A stretch of DNA of 64,000 nucleotides from Croceibacterium selenioxidans (GTDB taxonomy: Bacteria; Pseudomonadota; Alphaproteobacteria; Sphingomonadales; Sphingomonadaceae), in assembly GCF_018599195.1 (NCBI RefSeq), contig NZ_JAHFVK010000001.1, positions 620,001-684,000 on the forward strand, in the 5' to 3' direction. Both the position numbers and the translations under genes were made by a program. This document shows positions 8,544 to 18,865 of the stretch, in pieces. Every line of letters begins with the position of its first letter. Position 1 is the first letter of the stretch. Below the pieces are notes generated by a model. It saw nothing but the letters and a program-made list of their open reading frames with translations. It made no database searches and had not been told where the DNA came from.

Positions 8544-10340
8544 ATGGCGATACGCGTCCACCGCTTCTTGCCGAGCCGGTTGCCGCCGCCCACCAATACC
8601 CAGCTTACCTGGATTCGCGGACTGTGGTTCATAGCGCTAGCGCTTGCCGTGGTGCTCGACATTGCCGGCACGGTGTTCGTGATGCGCGACGTCTACCGCA
8701 ACGATCCCCAATTCCACCGCCTGTCGCTGACTTCGCAAATCGAGAACGACGGGTCGGTCACGGTCGAGAGTATTCCGGATGTCGCTGGCGTGCCCGCGGT
8801 TCCCGCCCTTTCCCGCATCACCGCGATCGACGGAAAGCCTGTCGCTCAGGACACCCCGGTCTGGGACCTCGCTGCGCGCCTGAAGGGCAAGGACGGCCAG
8901 GTGATCGCGCTCACCCTCGTGTTACCGGACGGGCGGAGCGCGACCCAGCGGATAGAGGTCTCGCCACGCTACACCGAAGGACGGGACCTCTCGCCCCCGC
9001 TAGGTCGGGACGGACGGATGGCGGCGAGGATGATCATTTCGCTGCTGACCTGCATGACGCTTATCGGATGTGCCGTCCTGCTGTTCCTGAGACGACCGCA
9101 AGACCCGGTGGCCTTGCTGTTCTCTTTCAGCTTCCTGCTGTTCGCAGGCGCGATCGATCCCCCGCTGAACCTGTGGCTCGCCACCGGAATGGGTAACGCG
9201 TTCGACGTCTACACCACGCTGGCCTGGGCGTTGCTCGTCATCGGGATAGCGGCGTTCCCGGATGGGCGGTTCACCCCGCGGGTGGTGCGATGGATCCTCG
9301 TCGTCGCTCCACTGATGATGATCCCGCTGGCCATCGACGAAGTCCCAGTGTGGATATCGGTCGCCATTGCCTTCATCCTCCCGCTGTTTCTGCTGATATG
9401 CCACGTCATCAAGTACCGGCGCTTTCCGCCGGGCATCGAGCGGCAGCAGGTCAAATGGGCTGCCTTCGGCTTCGGTAGCGGGTTGCTGCTGTTGACGCTC
9501 GCGTTCTTCCTCGTCGAGGTGCTCGGCCCAGAGCCGCTCAACGGCCTGATTATTCTTACCCTGTTCAACGCCGGCTTCCTGGCGATGGCCATTGGACTGC
9601 TTATCTCGCTCCTGCGGTTCAGACTGTGGGAAGCCGACCGGGTAATCAGCCGGTCGGCGATTTCGGCGGTGGTCACACTCGCGGTCGGCATCGTTTGGAC
9701 GCTGAGCATGGACTTCCTCAAGCTCGGTGCCGAATGGGTCCTCGGTCGCGAAAGCGAGACCGCCGCCACGCTGGCCGGCGCCATACTGGCGGCAGGGATC
9801 TTCGCCCCGACCCAGGCGCTGGCCATGCGCTGGGCGAAGAAGCGGATCGCCGGTGACGAGAGCCGCATCCAGAAGCTGGTCGGGCGGCTGCATGTCTGGC
9901 GCACCACCGAAATGCCCGAGGAAATCGGAGTCCGTACGCTCTCCGCCTTGTCCGCGGCGGTCCATTGCAACGGCGCCGCGCTGCTGGTCGACGGTCCGCG
10001 TGGCCCACAGCTTCTGGCGGCACGCGATGTCGAGCAGGCCGACGAACTGGGCCGGCCAAGCTACGACCCGGTCGCCGACCCCCGGTTTCCGCTGACCTTG
10101 CCGCTTGAGGATGAGGACGGACCGATCGGCCAGTTACTGATTGGCCCGCGCAGCGATTTCAACCGTTACAACGCTGCCCAGCTCGACGGGCTCAACGCCA
10201 TGACCGAGCCGCTCGCTGAAACCCTGCGCGCCTCACTCAAACGCGCGCAGCAGGCGGAGAGCATCAGTATGCAGATGGGCTCTGTCGAGGAGCGCCTGGC
10301 GCGGCTGGAGCAGAACGGACCGCGCCTTAGTCCAACCTAG
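8544..10340 (+). CDS. large membrane protein with PDZ-like, multi-helix and GAF-like regions, no kinase
   Basis: The 598-residue product starts with one transmembrane helix (WFIALALAVVLDIAGTVFVM). A periplasmic PDZ-like segment of about 100 residues follows (SRITAIDGKPVAQDTPVWDLAARLKG). About eight hydrophobic helices come next, including LLISLLRFRLWEADRVISRSAI, a motif familiar from the membrane part of ComP-type sensor kinases. The cytosolic C-terminus (about 440-598) resembles a degenerate GAF domain (LSALSAAVHCNGAALLVDG) and ends in a short coiled coil. No HisKA or HATPase motif is present. It may act as a sensor or scaffold working through another protein. The following LysR gene starts 40 nt downstream. 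Confidence 0.72.
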   Translation: MAIRVHRFLPSRLPPPTNTQLTWIRGLWFIALALAVVLDIAGTVFVMRDVYRNDPQFHRLSLTSQIENDGSVTVESIPDVAGVPAVPALSRITAIDGKPVAQDTPVWDLAARLKGKDGQVIALTLVLPDGRSATQRIEVSPRYTEGRDLSPPLGRDGRMAARMIISLLTCMTLIGCAVLLFLRRPQDPVALLFSFSFLLFAGAIDPPLNLWLATGMGNAFDVYTTLAWALLVIGIAAFPDGRFTPRVVRWILVVAPLMMIPLAIDEVPVWISVAIAFILPLFLLICHVIKYRRFPPGIERQQVKWAAFGFGSGLLLLTLAFFLVEVLGPEPLNGLIILTLFNAGFLAMAIGLLISLLRFRLWEADRVISRSAISAVVTLAVGIVWTLSMDFLKLGAEWVLGRESETAATLAGAILAAGIFAPTQALAMRWAKKRIAGDESRIQKLVGRLHVWRTTEMPEEIGVRTLSALSAAVHCNGAALLVDGPRGPQLLAARDVEQADELGRPSYDPVADPRFPLTLPLEDEDGPIGQLLIGPRSDFNRYNAAQLDGLNAMTEPLAETLRASLKRAQQAESISMQMGSVEERLARLEQNGPRLSPT

Positions 10341-10379
10341 TTGCCGCGAGGCCCCGCGCCGATTAAACGCGGGCGCGGA

Positions 10380-11177
10380 ATGAAGCGGACTCACTTGCCC
10401 CTCAACGCCATGCGCGTGTTCGACGCCGCCGCACGGCACCTCTCGTTCACCCGCGCGGCCGATGAGCTCGCGGTTACCCCGGCAGCGGTCGGGCAGCAGA
10501 TTCGCGCGCTCGAGGACGTCCTCGGCGTGGTCCTGTTCCGCCGCACCTCGAAGGGGCTGGAGCTGACCGACGAGGCCGAGGCCGGTCTCGATCCGTTGCG
10601 CGAAGGGTTCCTGCGGTTCGAAGAGAGCGTCCAGGCGATGCAGGCCGGGCAGTCGAGCCACAACTACACCATCGCTGTCCCGCGCGAATTCTTTGCCCAG
10701 TGGCTCGCGCCGCGCCTCGCCGCCTTCCGCGTCGAGAACCCGGAGGTCCGCTACCAGCTCGTCGCCGACGAGGACGCCGATTTCACCGAAGCCAACCTCG
10801 ACCTCGCCATTCGCCTGATCGAGGGGCCCGACGAACTTGAGGGCGTGCAGCTCGCTCCCGCCAGCCGCGTCCTCGTTGCTGCGCCGGGCGGAGCGGAGGG
10901 CTGGATCGCCTGGCCCGGCTATGCCTTGCCCGAAGAAGAAGCGGCCGGCGTTGTGCTCCAGGTGGGCAACGCAGGGCAGGCGTTGTCGAGCGCGCTCGCG
11001 GGACTCGGCAAGGCGATGATGCCGCTGCCTCTGGTGCAGGAAGCGCTGACCGACGGGCGCCTTGTCGCGCTCGAGGGTCCGGAAGAGGGCCGCCGAGCCT
11101 ATTGGCTCGTGGCCCCGCGTCCGCAATGGCGGCAGAAGAAAGTCAAGGCGCTGGTCGAGCATCTCACTAGGGAGTGA
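10380..11177 (+). CDS. LysR-family transcriptional regulator (GcvA-like)
   Basis: The 265-residue product has an N-terminal winged HTH (LNAMRVFDAAARHLSFTRAADELAVTPAAVGQQIRALED) and a periplasmic-binding-protein-like effector domain. ATG 10380 is preferred, as LysR proteins begin a few residues before the HTH. At 265 residues the effector domain is short for the family (about 300), with a compressed second half. It follows the membrane-sensor gene closely and may be co-transcribed. The target is not evident. Confidence 0.87.
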   Translation: MKRTHLPLNAMRVFDAAARHLSFTRAADELAVTPAAVGQQIRALEDVLGVVLFRRTSKGLELTDEAEAGLDPLREGFLRFEESVQAMQAGQSSHNYTIAVPREFFAQWLAPRLAAFRVENPEVRYQLVADEDADFTEANLDLAIRLIEGPDELEGVQLAPASRVLVAAPGGAEGWIAWPGYALPEEEAAGVVLQVGNAGQALSSALAGLGKAMMPLPLVQEALTDGRLVALEGPEEGRRAYWLVAPRPQWRQKKVKALVEHLTRE

Positions 11178-11194
11178 GGGCGTCGCAATGACGG

Positions 11195-11280
11195 GGTTCG
11201 ACAAGCTCACCACGAAGGGGTGAGGGGGCCGCTAACTTATTCCATGGTCCCATTCGTCCTGAGCTTGTCGAAGGACTTTG
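11195..11280. repeat. inverted pair of TTCGACAAGCTCA-type palindromic repeats
   Basis: GTTCGACAAGCTCACCACGA (from 11196) and its inverted partner CGTCCTGAGCTTGTCGAAGG (11255-11274) face each other across about 35 nt. Related copies flank the lpdA-odhB gap (42208-42290). This is a dispersed intergenic repeat of the REP/BIME type. It occupies the first part of the gene-free stretch 11178-11653. Confidence 0.75.
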
Positions 11281-11309
11281 CCGCTAAGGTGATACCCTGG
11301 GGGTGACGG

Positions 11310-11442
11310 GGTGACACTGTGGCACGGCTTGTGCGGAAAAGTGTCACCTTGCTGATTTTTCGCAGAAAACCGCCAAAAATTGTGTCACCTTGCGGTGGCG
11401 AGCGTCACCTTTCGATCCCACGCTGCATCCGCAAGTTGACAC
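11310..11442. repeat. cluster of GTGTCACC motifs
   Basis: GGTGACAC at 11310, GTGTCACC at 11341 and 11382, GCGTCACC at 11402 and a TTGACACTTTGCG variant near 11435 recur at about 20-40 nt spacing in both orientations. The first and second copies form an inverted pair able to fold. The stretch holds no gene I can support. It could be a leader structure, binding-site cluster or decayed repeat. Confidence 0.4.
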
Positions 11443-11539
11443 TTTGCGCCCGGAGCTCGTGCGAGCGGAGAATCCAACAATATCAATGAGCCGGCGCTGT
11501 CTTGAACTGGGGAGGGCATGTAGGAAAGTTGTTTTTGAA

Positions 11540-11563
11540 ATGGCGACTTTCGGCCCATTGCGG
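11540..11563. repeat. CCCATTGCGG-type repeat, copy 1
   Basis: The core TTTCGGCCCATTGCGG (11548-11563) is preceded by ATGGCGAC. It lies upstream of the methyltransferase gene and is nearly identical over 24 nt to copy 2 at 12483. Copies 3 and 4 (12782, 13371) show the same CCCATTGC centre between short inverted arms. Confidence 0.65.
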
Positions 11564-11653
11564 ATACTCAAGATCGGCTAATTGCCCTACAGTTCGAGTG
11601 CCATCCTAAGAGGGAGGGCCCCGCGGAATCAAAACCTCTGCTCGGAGGTGCAA

Positions 11654-12454
11654 ATGCCTTCACCCGACAGGACTTTCGCAGGTTCGATCCCGACAATTTA
11701 CGATCGCTATCTGAAACCCCTGTTGTTCGGTCCCTACGCGGCAGACATCGCTGAGAGAATCGCAGCGCTGGACCCCAGGACCATCCTGGAGACGGCAGCG
11801 GGTACGGGGCTGGTGACGGAGGTTCTCAGCGAACGTCTTCCCAAAGCGCAACTCATGGTCACCGATCTGAACGAACCGATGCTGGCGCTGGCCGCAGCGA
11901 AGATCGAAGGGCCGCAGGTGCAGTTCGTGCAAGCCGATGCACAGTCGCTGCCTTTTGAGGAAGGTTCCTTCGAGGCGGTGGTTTGCCAGTTCGGCGCGAT
12001 GTTCTTCCCCGATCGTGTCGCGGCCTATCGCGAAGCGCGGCGGGTGCTTACGCCGGATGGGCATTTCGTCTTCAATGTCTGGGACAGGATCGAGGCAAAT
12101 CCCGCAACACAGGTCGCGGCCGATGCGGTCTGCGGGCTATTCCGCAGCGATCCGCCGCGCTTCTTTCACCGAATTCCCTTCGGCTACCACGACGCCCATC
12201 GCGTCAAGGAAGACCTGGCCGCCGCGGGGTTCCAGGACATCACATGGCAGACCGTCCGAACGATCGGCCGGGCTGAGTCCCCCATGGCGGCAGCGATCGG
12301 CCTCTGCCAGGGAACGCCTCTAAGAAACGAGATCGAAGCGCGCGGGGACCTTCCACTGGCGACGCAGATTGCCGCCGATGCTCTGTTGGAGAGATTTGGA
12401 TCGGGCCCGGTCGAAGCGACGATGTCCGCTCACGTGTTCTCCGCGAGGGCCTAG
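11654..12454 (+). CDS. class I SAM-dependent methyltransferase
   Basis: The 266-residue product has the Rossmann methyltransferase motifs: ILETAAGTGLVTEVLS (motif I), LMVTDLNEPML (acidic loop of motif II), VQADAQSLPFEEGSFEAVVCQFGAMFF (motifs III/IV) and a Methyltransf_11-type arrangement. The start at 11654 follows GGAGG at optimal spacing; upstream in-frame codons lack one. Palindromic repeats lie before and after the gene. The substrate cannot be deduced; relatives include ubiquinone/menaquinone-type and small-molecule methyltransferases. Confidence 0.82.
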   Translation: MPSPDRTFAGSIPTIYDRYLKPLLFGPYAADIAERIAALDPRTILETAAGTGLVTEVLSERLPKAQLMVTDLNEPMLALAAAKIEGPQVQFVQADAQSLPFEEGSFEAVVCQFGAMFFPDRVAAYREARRVLTPDGHFVFNVWDRIEANPATQVAADAVCGLFRSDPPRFFHRIPFGYHDAHRVKEDLAAAGFQDITWQTVRTIGRAESPMAAAIGLCQGTPLRNEIEARGDLPLATQIAADALLERFGSGPVEATMSAHVFSARA

Positions 12455-12482
12455 GTCTCGCCAATGTTATCGATAGGATCCC

Positions 12483-12506
12483 ATGGCGACTTTCGACCCA
12501 TTGCGG
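12483..12506. repeat. CCCATTGCGG-type repeat, copy 2
   Basis: TTTCGACCCATTGCGG, preceded by ATGGCGAC, begins 28 nt after the methyltransferase stop. It differs from copy 1 at a single base over 24 nt. Confidence 0.65.
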
Positions 12507-12535
12507 TCATTGGCGCAGGCTATACTACTGTCGAA

Positions 12536-12772
12536 ATGGATAAGGACGCAGCCGACTACCTTGCGAAGGGTCTGTATGAGTTTCGTGCACTTGCTCTCTT
12601 TTGCCTGACCGACGAGGATCCTCTGCCTGAGTATCTGGCCACCCCTCTTTGGCAGGCTGTTCACTCGGTGCAGGCTTCGATTGAGGAACTTGAGAAGCGT
12701 CACAACTGCCAAGCAGATATGATCGATCTTGGTCGCGGTGCCGGTCTACCGGAAGTAGGACCTAACTTCTGA
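12536..12772 (+). CDS. small hypothetical protein
   Basis: A 78-residue reading frame begins MDKDAADYLAKGLYEFRALALF and is predicted mostly helical. It contains EYLATPLWQAVHSVQASIEELEKRH. Codon use is less GC-biased than in neighbouring genes, hinting at foreign origin. The frame is open to 12464, but that part covers the repeat, so ATG 12536 is taken. No clear ribosome binding site and no recognised family. It is bracketed by repeat copies 2 and 3. Confidence 0.4.
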   Translation: MDKDAADYLAKGLYEFRALALFCLTDEDPLPEYLATPLWQAVHSVQASIEELEKRHNCQADMIDLGRGAGLPEVGPNF

Positions 12773-12781
12773 TCTGCGGCC

Positions 12782-12807
12782 CGTCTGCAAACGACCCATT
12801 GCAGACG
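12782..12807. repeat. CCCATTGC-type repeat, copy 3
   Basis: CGTCTGC (12782-12788) and GCAGACG (12801-12807) form perfect arms around the conserved centre CGACCCATT. It lies between two small hypothetical genes. Confidence 0.6.
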
Positions 12808-12915
12808 CGTGCCGCTGAAGCGCGATAAATCGGATTTCAGCCAAATCTCATAACTTGCTCATGCCGCTTGATCTCTTGCGCGCCAAATGGGGAGAGTGCG
12901 CAGGGAGGAGTGAAA

Positions 12916-13365
12916 TTGGGACAAAGTTGGGGACGTGTCGTGGCCAAAACCGGCTGCGTACTTGGTTGTTTTGGTCTAGCAGCCTTAGCCGTCGTGATCG
13001 GTCCGGGGCTAATTTTTGGGCTGATGCTCTTTGCTGCCTCCGAAAGGACTATATACTCACGTGAGCGCTCACCAGACCAATCGCTCGAGGCACGCGTACA
13101 ATTCGATGATTGTGGTGCGCCATGCGGCTGGGCGAAGGTCGTCTTCATTAAGGACGCGTGGCTGCTCCCCGATACACCGCTCCTAAGTTGTCGGGCGTTC
13201 GAGGGGTACGGCACAAACCAGGTCCGCTTAAAATGGGCCAGCAACTCCACACTGCTTGTCCGTCACGGCTTTCCCCGACGGGAAATCGTGGATGCGCCGG
13301 GCTCGTGTGGGTCAATTTCCGTAGTCTCTCAGTTTGATCCAAGCCTGGTCTCGCACGAACCTTAG
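12916..13365 (+). CDS. hypothetical membrane-anchored protein
   Basis: The product of about 149 residues has one N-terminal anchor helix (VLGCFGLAALAVVIGPGLIFGLMLF) and a small extracytoplasmic domain beginning YSRERSPDQSLEARVQFDDCGAPCGWAKVVFI. Four cysteines in that domain could pair. GGGAGG seven bases upstream supports TTG 12916; GTG 12910 and an in-frame codon at 12868 are alternatives. The base composition is lower in GC than the core genes. I recall the SPDGS...ARV-type segment from uncharacterised secreted proteins, but no function is known. Confidence 0.5.
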   Translation: MGQSWGRVVAKTGCVLGCFGLAALAVVIGPGLIFGLMLFAASERTIYSRERSPDQSLEARVQFDDCGAPCGWAKVVFIKDAWLLPDTPLLSCRAFEGYGTNQVRLKWASNSTLLVRHGFPRREIVDAPGSCGSISVVSQFDPSLVSHEP

Positions 13366-13370
13366 CTTCC

Positions 13371-13394
13371 GTCCGATTTCCACCCATTGCGGAC
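13371..13394. repeat. CCCATTGCGG-type repeat, copy 4
   Basis: GTCCG and CGGAC arms surround ATTTCCACCCATTG, six bases after the preceding stop codon. It closes the set of four repeats that brackets three consecutive genes. The rest of 13395-13580 holds nothing I can support as a gene. Confidence 0.65.
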
Positions 13395-13580
13395 CTCGTC
13401 TTCTTTGCGTCGTTCCGGAGATGCGACAGCCAGCGCGTGTCTGTCATCATGCATTTGCACCAAGCCCACCTCCGATCCTTGACCCCTTCCGCGATTCGCC
13501 CTAAGGGGCCGCCCATCCGAAGCGGGGCACTTGTCCTCGCGCGGGTAGATAGAGCTGAACATTGCCGGTGATGTCCCGGG

Positions 13581-13610
13581 GGCCTTTGCGGATTCGCGAA
13601 AGGCCTTTCT
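13581..13610 (+). terminator. terminator-like hairpin before the str operon
   Basis: GGCCTTTGCG (13581-13590) pairs with CGCGAAAGGCC (13595-13605) around a GATT loop, with one bulged base, and is followed by TTTCT. It could end transcription from upstream and insulate the ribosomal operon. Confidence 0.45.
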
Positions 13611-13699
13611 CTGTTGGAGCGGTCCGTGATGGACGCTCTTGGGGCAGCCGTCAAAGTAACCCGGTGCTCATGGCCTGGGTGGAGTGTTTCAGGCTCGCA

Positions 13700-13728
13700 T
13701 TGGAAGTCGCGTTGCGGCTCCCTATGTT
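13700..13728 (+). promoter_or_regulatory. candidate sigma-70-type promoter for rpsL operon
   Basis: TTGGAA (13700-13705) and TATGTT (13723-13728) are spaced by exactly 17 nt, about 100 nt before rpsL and after a terminator-like hairpin. Position and spacing fit a strong housekeeping promoter. No experimental support is available from sequence alone. Confidence 0.45.
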
Positions 13729-13737
13729 TCGCTCAGT

Positions 13738-13758
13738 CCCGGCCTTCGCCGGGATGAC
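13738..13758. repeat. CCGGCCTTCGCCGG-type repeat
   Basis: The palindrome CCCGGCCTTCGCCGGGATGA starts at 13738, in the rpsL leader. Related copies lie at 47351-47366 and 47495-47516. This is the well-known dispersed repeat whose translation gives PAKAGTQ-like artefacts in alphaproteobacterial annotations. Confidence 0.7.
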
Positions 13759-13828
13759 GCAGCGGAACAGGCGAACCTCACATCTTCACCTCGTCCCGGT
13801 AGCCCCGATAGAACGGTGAAGAGATTAC

Positions 13829-14200
13829 ATGCCGACTATTAACCAGCTGGTCCGCAAGGGCCGGGTCTTGCAGAAGGCCAAGAGCAAGGTTCCCGCGATG
13901 GAGCAGAACCCGCAGAAGCGCGGCGTTTGCACTCGCGTCTACACGACCACCCCGAAGAAGCCGAACTCGGCGCTCCGCAAGGTCGCGAAGATCCGTCTGA
14001 CCAACCAGCGCGAAGTCATCGCCTACATCCCGGGCGAAGGCCATAACCTGCAGGAGCACTCGGTTGTGCTGATCCGCGGCGGCCGTGTGCGCGACCTTCC
14101 GGGCGTGCGCTACCACGTGCTGCGCGGCGTGCTCGACACGCAGGGCGTCAAGGATCGCCGCCAGAGCCGTTCGAAGTACGGCGCCAAGCGTCCGAAGTAA
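13829..14200 (+). CDS. rpsL: 30S ribosomal protein S12
   Basis: The 123-residue protein lies at the decoding centre of the small subunit. The classic N-terminus [11 protein letters not shown], the [19 protein letters not shown] segment that carries streptomycin-resistance positions (Lys43 equivalent), and [20 protein letters not shown] are intact. The lysines at both usual resistance sites are wild-type. It opens the str operon, followed by rpsG, fusA and tuf in the standard order. Confidence 0.98.
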   Translation: MPTINQLVRKGRVLQKAKSKVPAMEQNPQKRGVCTRVYTTTPKKPNSALRKVAKIRLTNQREVIAYIPGEGHNLQEHSVVLIRGGRVRDLPGVRYHVLRGVLDTQGVKDRRQSRSKYGAKRPK

Positions 14201-14274
14201 GCGCTCGCGCTTTAGCTGGTTTCGGCCGCGCGCCCCTGGTTGGCTGGTGCGGCCCAGAATAAGGAATTAGTCCG

Positions 14275-14745
14275 ATGTCACGTCGTCGTCGTCCCGAGAA
14301 GCGGGAAATTCTGCCGGATCCCAAGTTCGGTGATCTCGTCCTGTCGAAGTTCATGAACAACCTCATGCTCGACGGTAAGAAGTCGGTTGCCGAGCGTATC
14401 GTCTATGGCGCGCTCGAAACCGTCGAGAGCCGTGCGAAGGCCGATCCGGTCGCGCTGTTCCACGATGCGCTGGCGAATGTCTCGCCGCAGGTGGAAGTGC
14501 GTTCGCGCCGTGTCGGTGGTGCGACCTATCAGGTTCCGGTCGAAGTCCGTCCGGAGCGTGCCCAGGCGCTTGCCATCCGCTGGCTGATCAACGCGGCCCG
14601 TGGCCGTGCGGAAACCACCATGGCTGCCCGTCTCTCGGGCGAGTTGATGGATGCGGCCAACAACCGCGGCAATGCTGTGAAGAAGCGTGAAGACGCCCAC
14701 CGCATGGCCGACGCGAACCGCGCGTTCTCGCACTACCGCTGGTAA
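14275..14745 (+). CDS. rpsG: 30S ribosomal protein S7
   Basis: The 156-residue protein is a primary 16S rRNA binder that nucleates head assembly. It starts [19 protein letters not shown] and contains [17 protein letters not shown] and [25 protein letters not shown]. Length and motifs are normal for alphaproteobacteria. It lies 74 nt after rpsL. A GC-rich hairpin (14757-14786) separates it from fusA. Confidence 0.98.
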   Translation: MSRRRRPEKREILPDPKFGDLVLSKFMNNLMLDGKKSVAERIVYGALETVESRAKADPVALFHDALANVSPQVEVRSRRVGGATYQVPVEVRPERAQALAIRWLINAARGRAETTMAARLSGELMDAANNRGNAVKKREDAHRMADANRAFSHYRW

Positions 14746-14807
14746 TCGAAATCCGCTCCGCCCGTGCCCTGTAGAGGGGCGGGCGGGAGCACCCTGGAGT
14801 AAGCAAA

Positions 14808-16901
<2,094 letters not shown>

Positions 16902-16996
16902 GGCGAGCGCACCGTTTAGGGGCGGCGCCTGATTCAGGGGCGCCCGCTCCGTTCTCCGTCAGAATCCCAGATTCGAAGAACAGAAGGTTATAGGAA

Positions 16997-18172
16997 ATGG
17001 CCAAGGAAAAGTTCCAGCGGAACAAGCCGCACTGCAACATCGGTACCATCGGTCACGTCGACCATGGCAAGACCACGCTGACCGCGGCGATCACCAAGGT
17101 GCAGGGCGCGCCGGTTGATTTCTCGAACATCGACAAGGCGCCGGAAGAGCGTGAGCGCGGCATCACCATCTCGACCGCTCACGTCGAGTACGAGACCGAC
17201 GCTCGCCACTATGCGCACGTCGACTGCCCGGGTCACGCCGACTACGTGAAGAACATGATCACCGGTGCGGCGCAGATGGACGGCGCCATTCTGGTGGTGA
17301 ACGCTGCCGACGGCCCGATGCCGCAGACCCGCGAGCACATCCTGCTCGCTCGTCAGGTCGGTGTGCCGGCTCTGGTCGTGTACATGAACAAGGTCGATCA
17401 GGTTGACGACGCCGAGATCCTCGAGCTCGTCGAGCTGGAAGTTCGTGAGCTCCTCTCGAGCTACAACTTCGACGGCGACAACATTCCGATCATCAAGGGT
17501 TCGGCTCTGGCCGCTCTCGAAGGTCGTGATGACGAAATCGGCAAGAACTCGATTCTCGAGCTGATGAAGGCCGTTGACGAGTACATCCCGCAGCCGCCGC
17601 GTCCGACCGACAAGCCGTTCCTGATGCCGATCGAAGACGTGTTCTCGATCTCGGGCCGCGGCACCGTGGTGACCGGCCGTATCGAGACCGGTATCGTCAA
17701 GGTTGGCGACGAAGTCGAAATCGTTGGTATCCGCGACACGCAGAAGACCATCGTGACCGGCGTGGAAATGTTCCGCAAGCTGCTCGACAGCGGTGAGGCC
17801 GGCGACAACGTCGGTGCTCTGCTCCGTGGTACGGGCCGTGACGACGTCGAGCGTGGCCAGGTTCTGGCCAAGCCGGGTTCGGTCACTCCGCACACCGAGT
17901 TCAGCGCTGAAGTCTACGTGCTGTCGAAGGACGAAGGTGGCCGTCACACGCCGTTCTTCGCCAACTACCGCCCGCAGTTCTACTTCCGCACCACCGACGT
18001 GACCGGTGAAGTGATCCTCCCCGAGGGCACCGAGATGGTCATGCCGGGCGACAACGTCACGATCGGCGTCAAGCTGATCGCTCCGATCGCGATGGACGAG
18101 GGTCTGCGCTTCGCTATTCGCGAAGGCGGCCGCACCGTCGGTTCGGGGGTTGTCAGCAAGATCACGAAGTAA
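16997..18172 (+). CDS. tuf: elongation factor Tu, with shortened switch I region
   Basis: EF-Tu delivers aminoacyl-tRNA to the ribosome. G1 ([11 protein letters not shown]), G3 ([21 protein letters not shown]), G4 (NKVD) and the C-terminal barrels are intact. The protein is 391 residues, against the usual 394-397. The missing residues fall between ITKV and [15 protein letters not shown], where only QGAPVDFS remains, a stretch about five residues shorter than typical. This is the helix leading into switch I. The GTP-binding and effector residues after it are normal, so the protein should be functional. Confidence 0.98.
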   Translation: MAKEKFQRNKPHCNIGTIGHVDHGKTTLTAAITKVQGAPVDFSNIDKAPEERERGITISTAHVEYETDARHYAHVDCPGHADYVKNMITGAAQMDGAILVVNAADGPMPQTREHILLARQVGVPALVVYMNKVDQVDDAEILELVELEVRELLSSYNFDGDNIPIIKGSALAALEGRDDEIGKNSILELMKAVDEYIPQPPRPTDKPFLMPIEDVFSISGRGTVVTGRIETGIVKVGDEVEIVGIRDTQKTIVTGVEMFRKLLDSGEAGDNVGALLRGTGRDDVERGQVLAKPGSVTPHTEFSAEVYVLSKDEGGRHTPFFANYRPQFYFRTTDVTGEVILPEGTEMVMPGDNVTIGVKLIAPIAMDEGLRFAIREGGRTVGSGVVSKITK

Positions 18173-18337
18173 TATAGGCGCCGCTCCGGGCGGGTCCTAA
18201 GGGATTCGCCCGGTCGGTATTCATGGGGGCCGCCCCTTCCCAGGCACTTGCATCGCAAGGCTGGTGAGGCGGGGCGGTCTCTTGTTTTTTGGGTGGTCCC
18301 CGGGATCGCCTTGGCTCTTTCGCATCGGTAGTAGGAC

Positions 18338-18649
<312 letters not shown>

Positions 18650-18865
18650 GCCAGTTCTCCTATGCCCCCGTTTCGGCGGGGGTCTTGATCGGCCCTTCGA
18701 AAGATAGCCGATCCGGACATAGGGATACCGCCGGCAATCTGCCGGGCCGCGTCCCCCGTCTCGCTTCCCTAGGGAAGCATTCAGCCCGGACGGGGCGACG
18801 CACGACAAATTGGGCTGACAAGCCTGTCGGATGGTCCGGCAGGCCTCTGTTGAAGGAGCTTGATC

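Noticed and set aside
11540-13394. Integron cassette array
   Set aside because: The repeats lack the R''/R' core (GTTRRRY/RYYYAAC) of attC sites and no integrase is present in the window.
13562-13819. 85-codon plus-strand frame before rpsL
   Set aside because: It crosses a terminator-like hairpin and the CCGGCCTTCGCCGG repeat, whose translation gives the familiar PAFAGMT artefact; no homologous motif.
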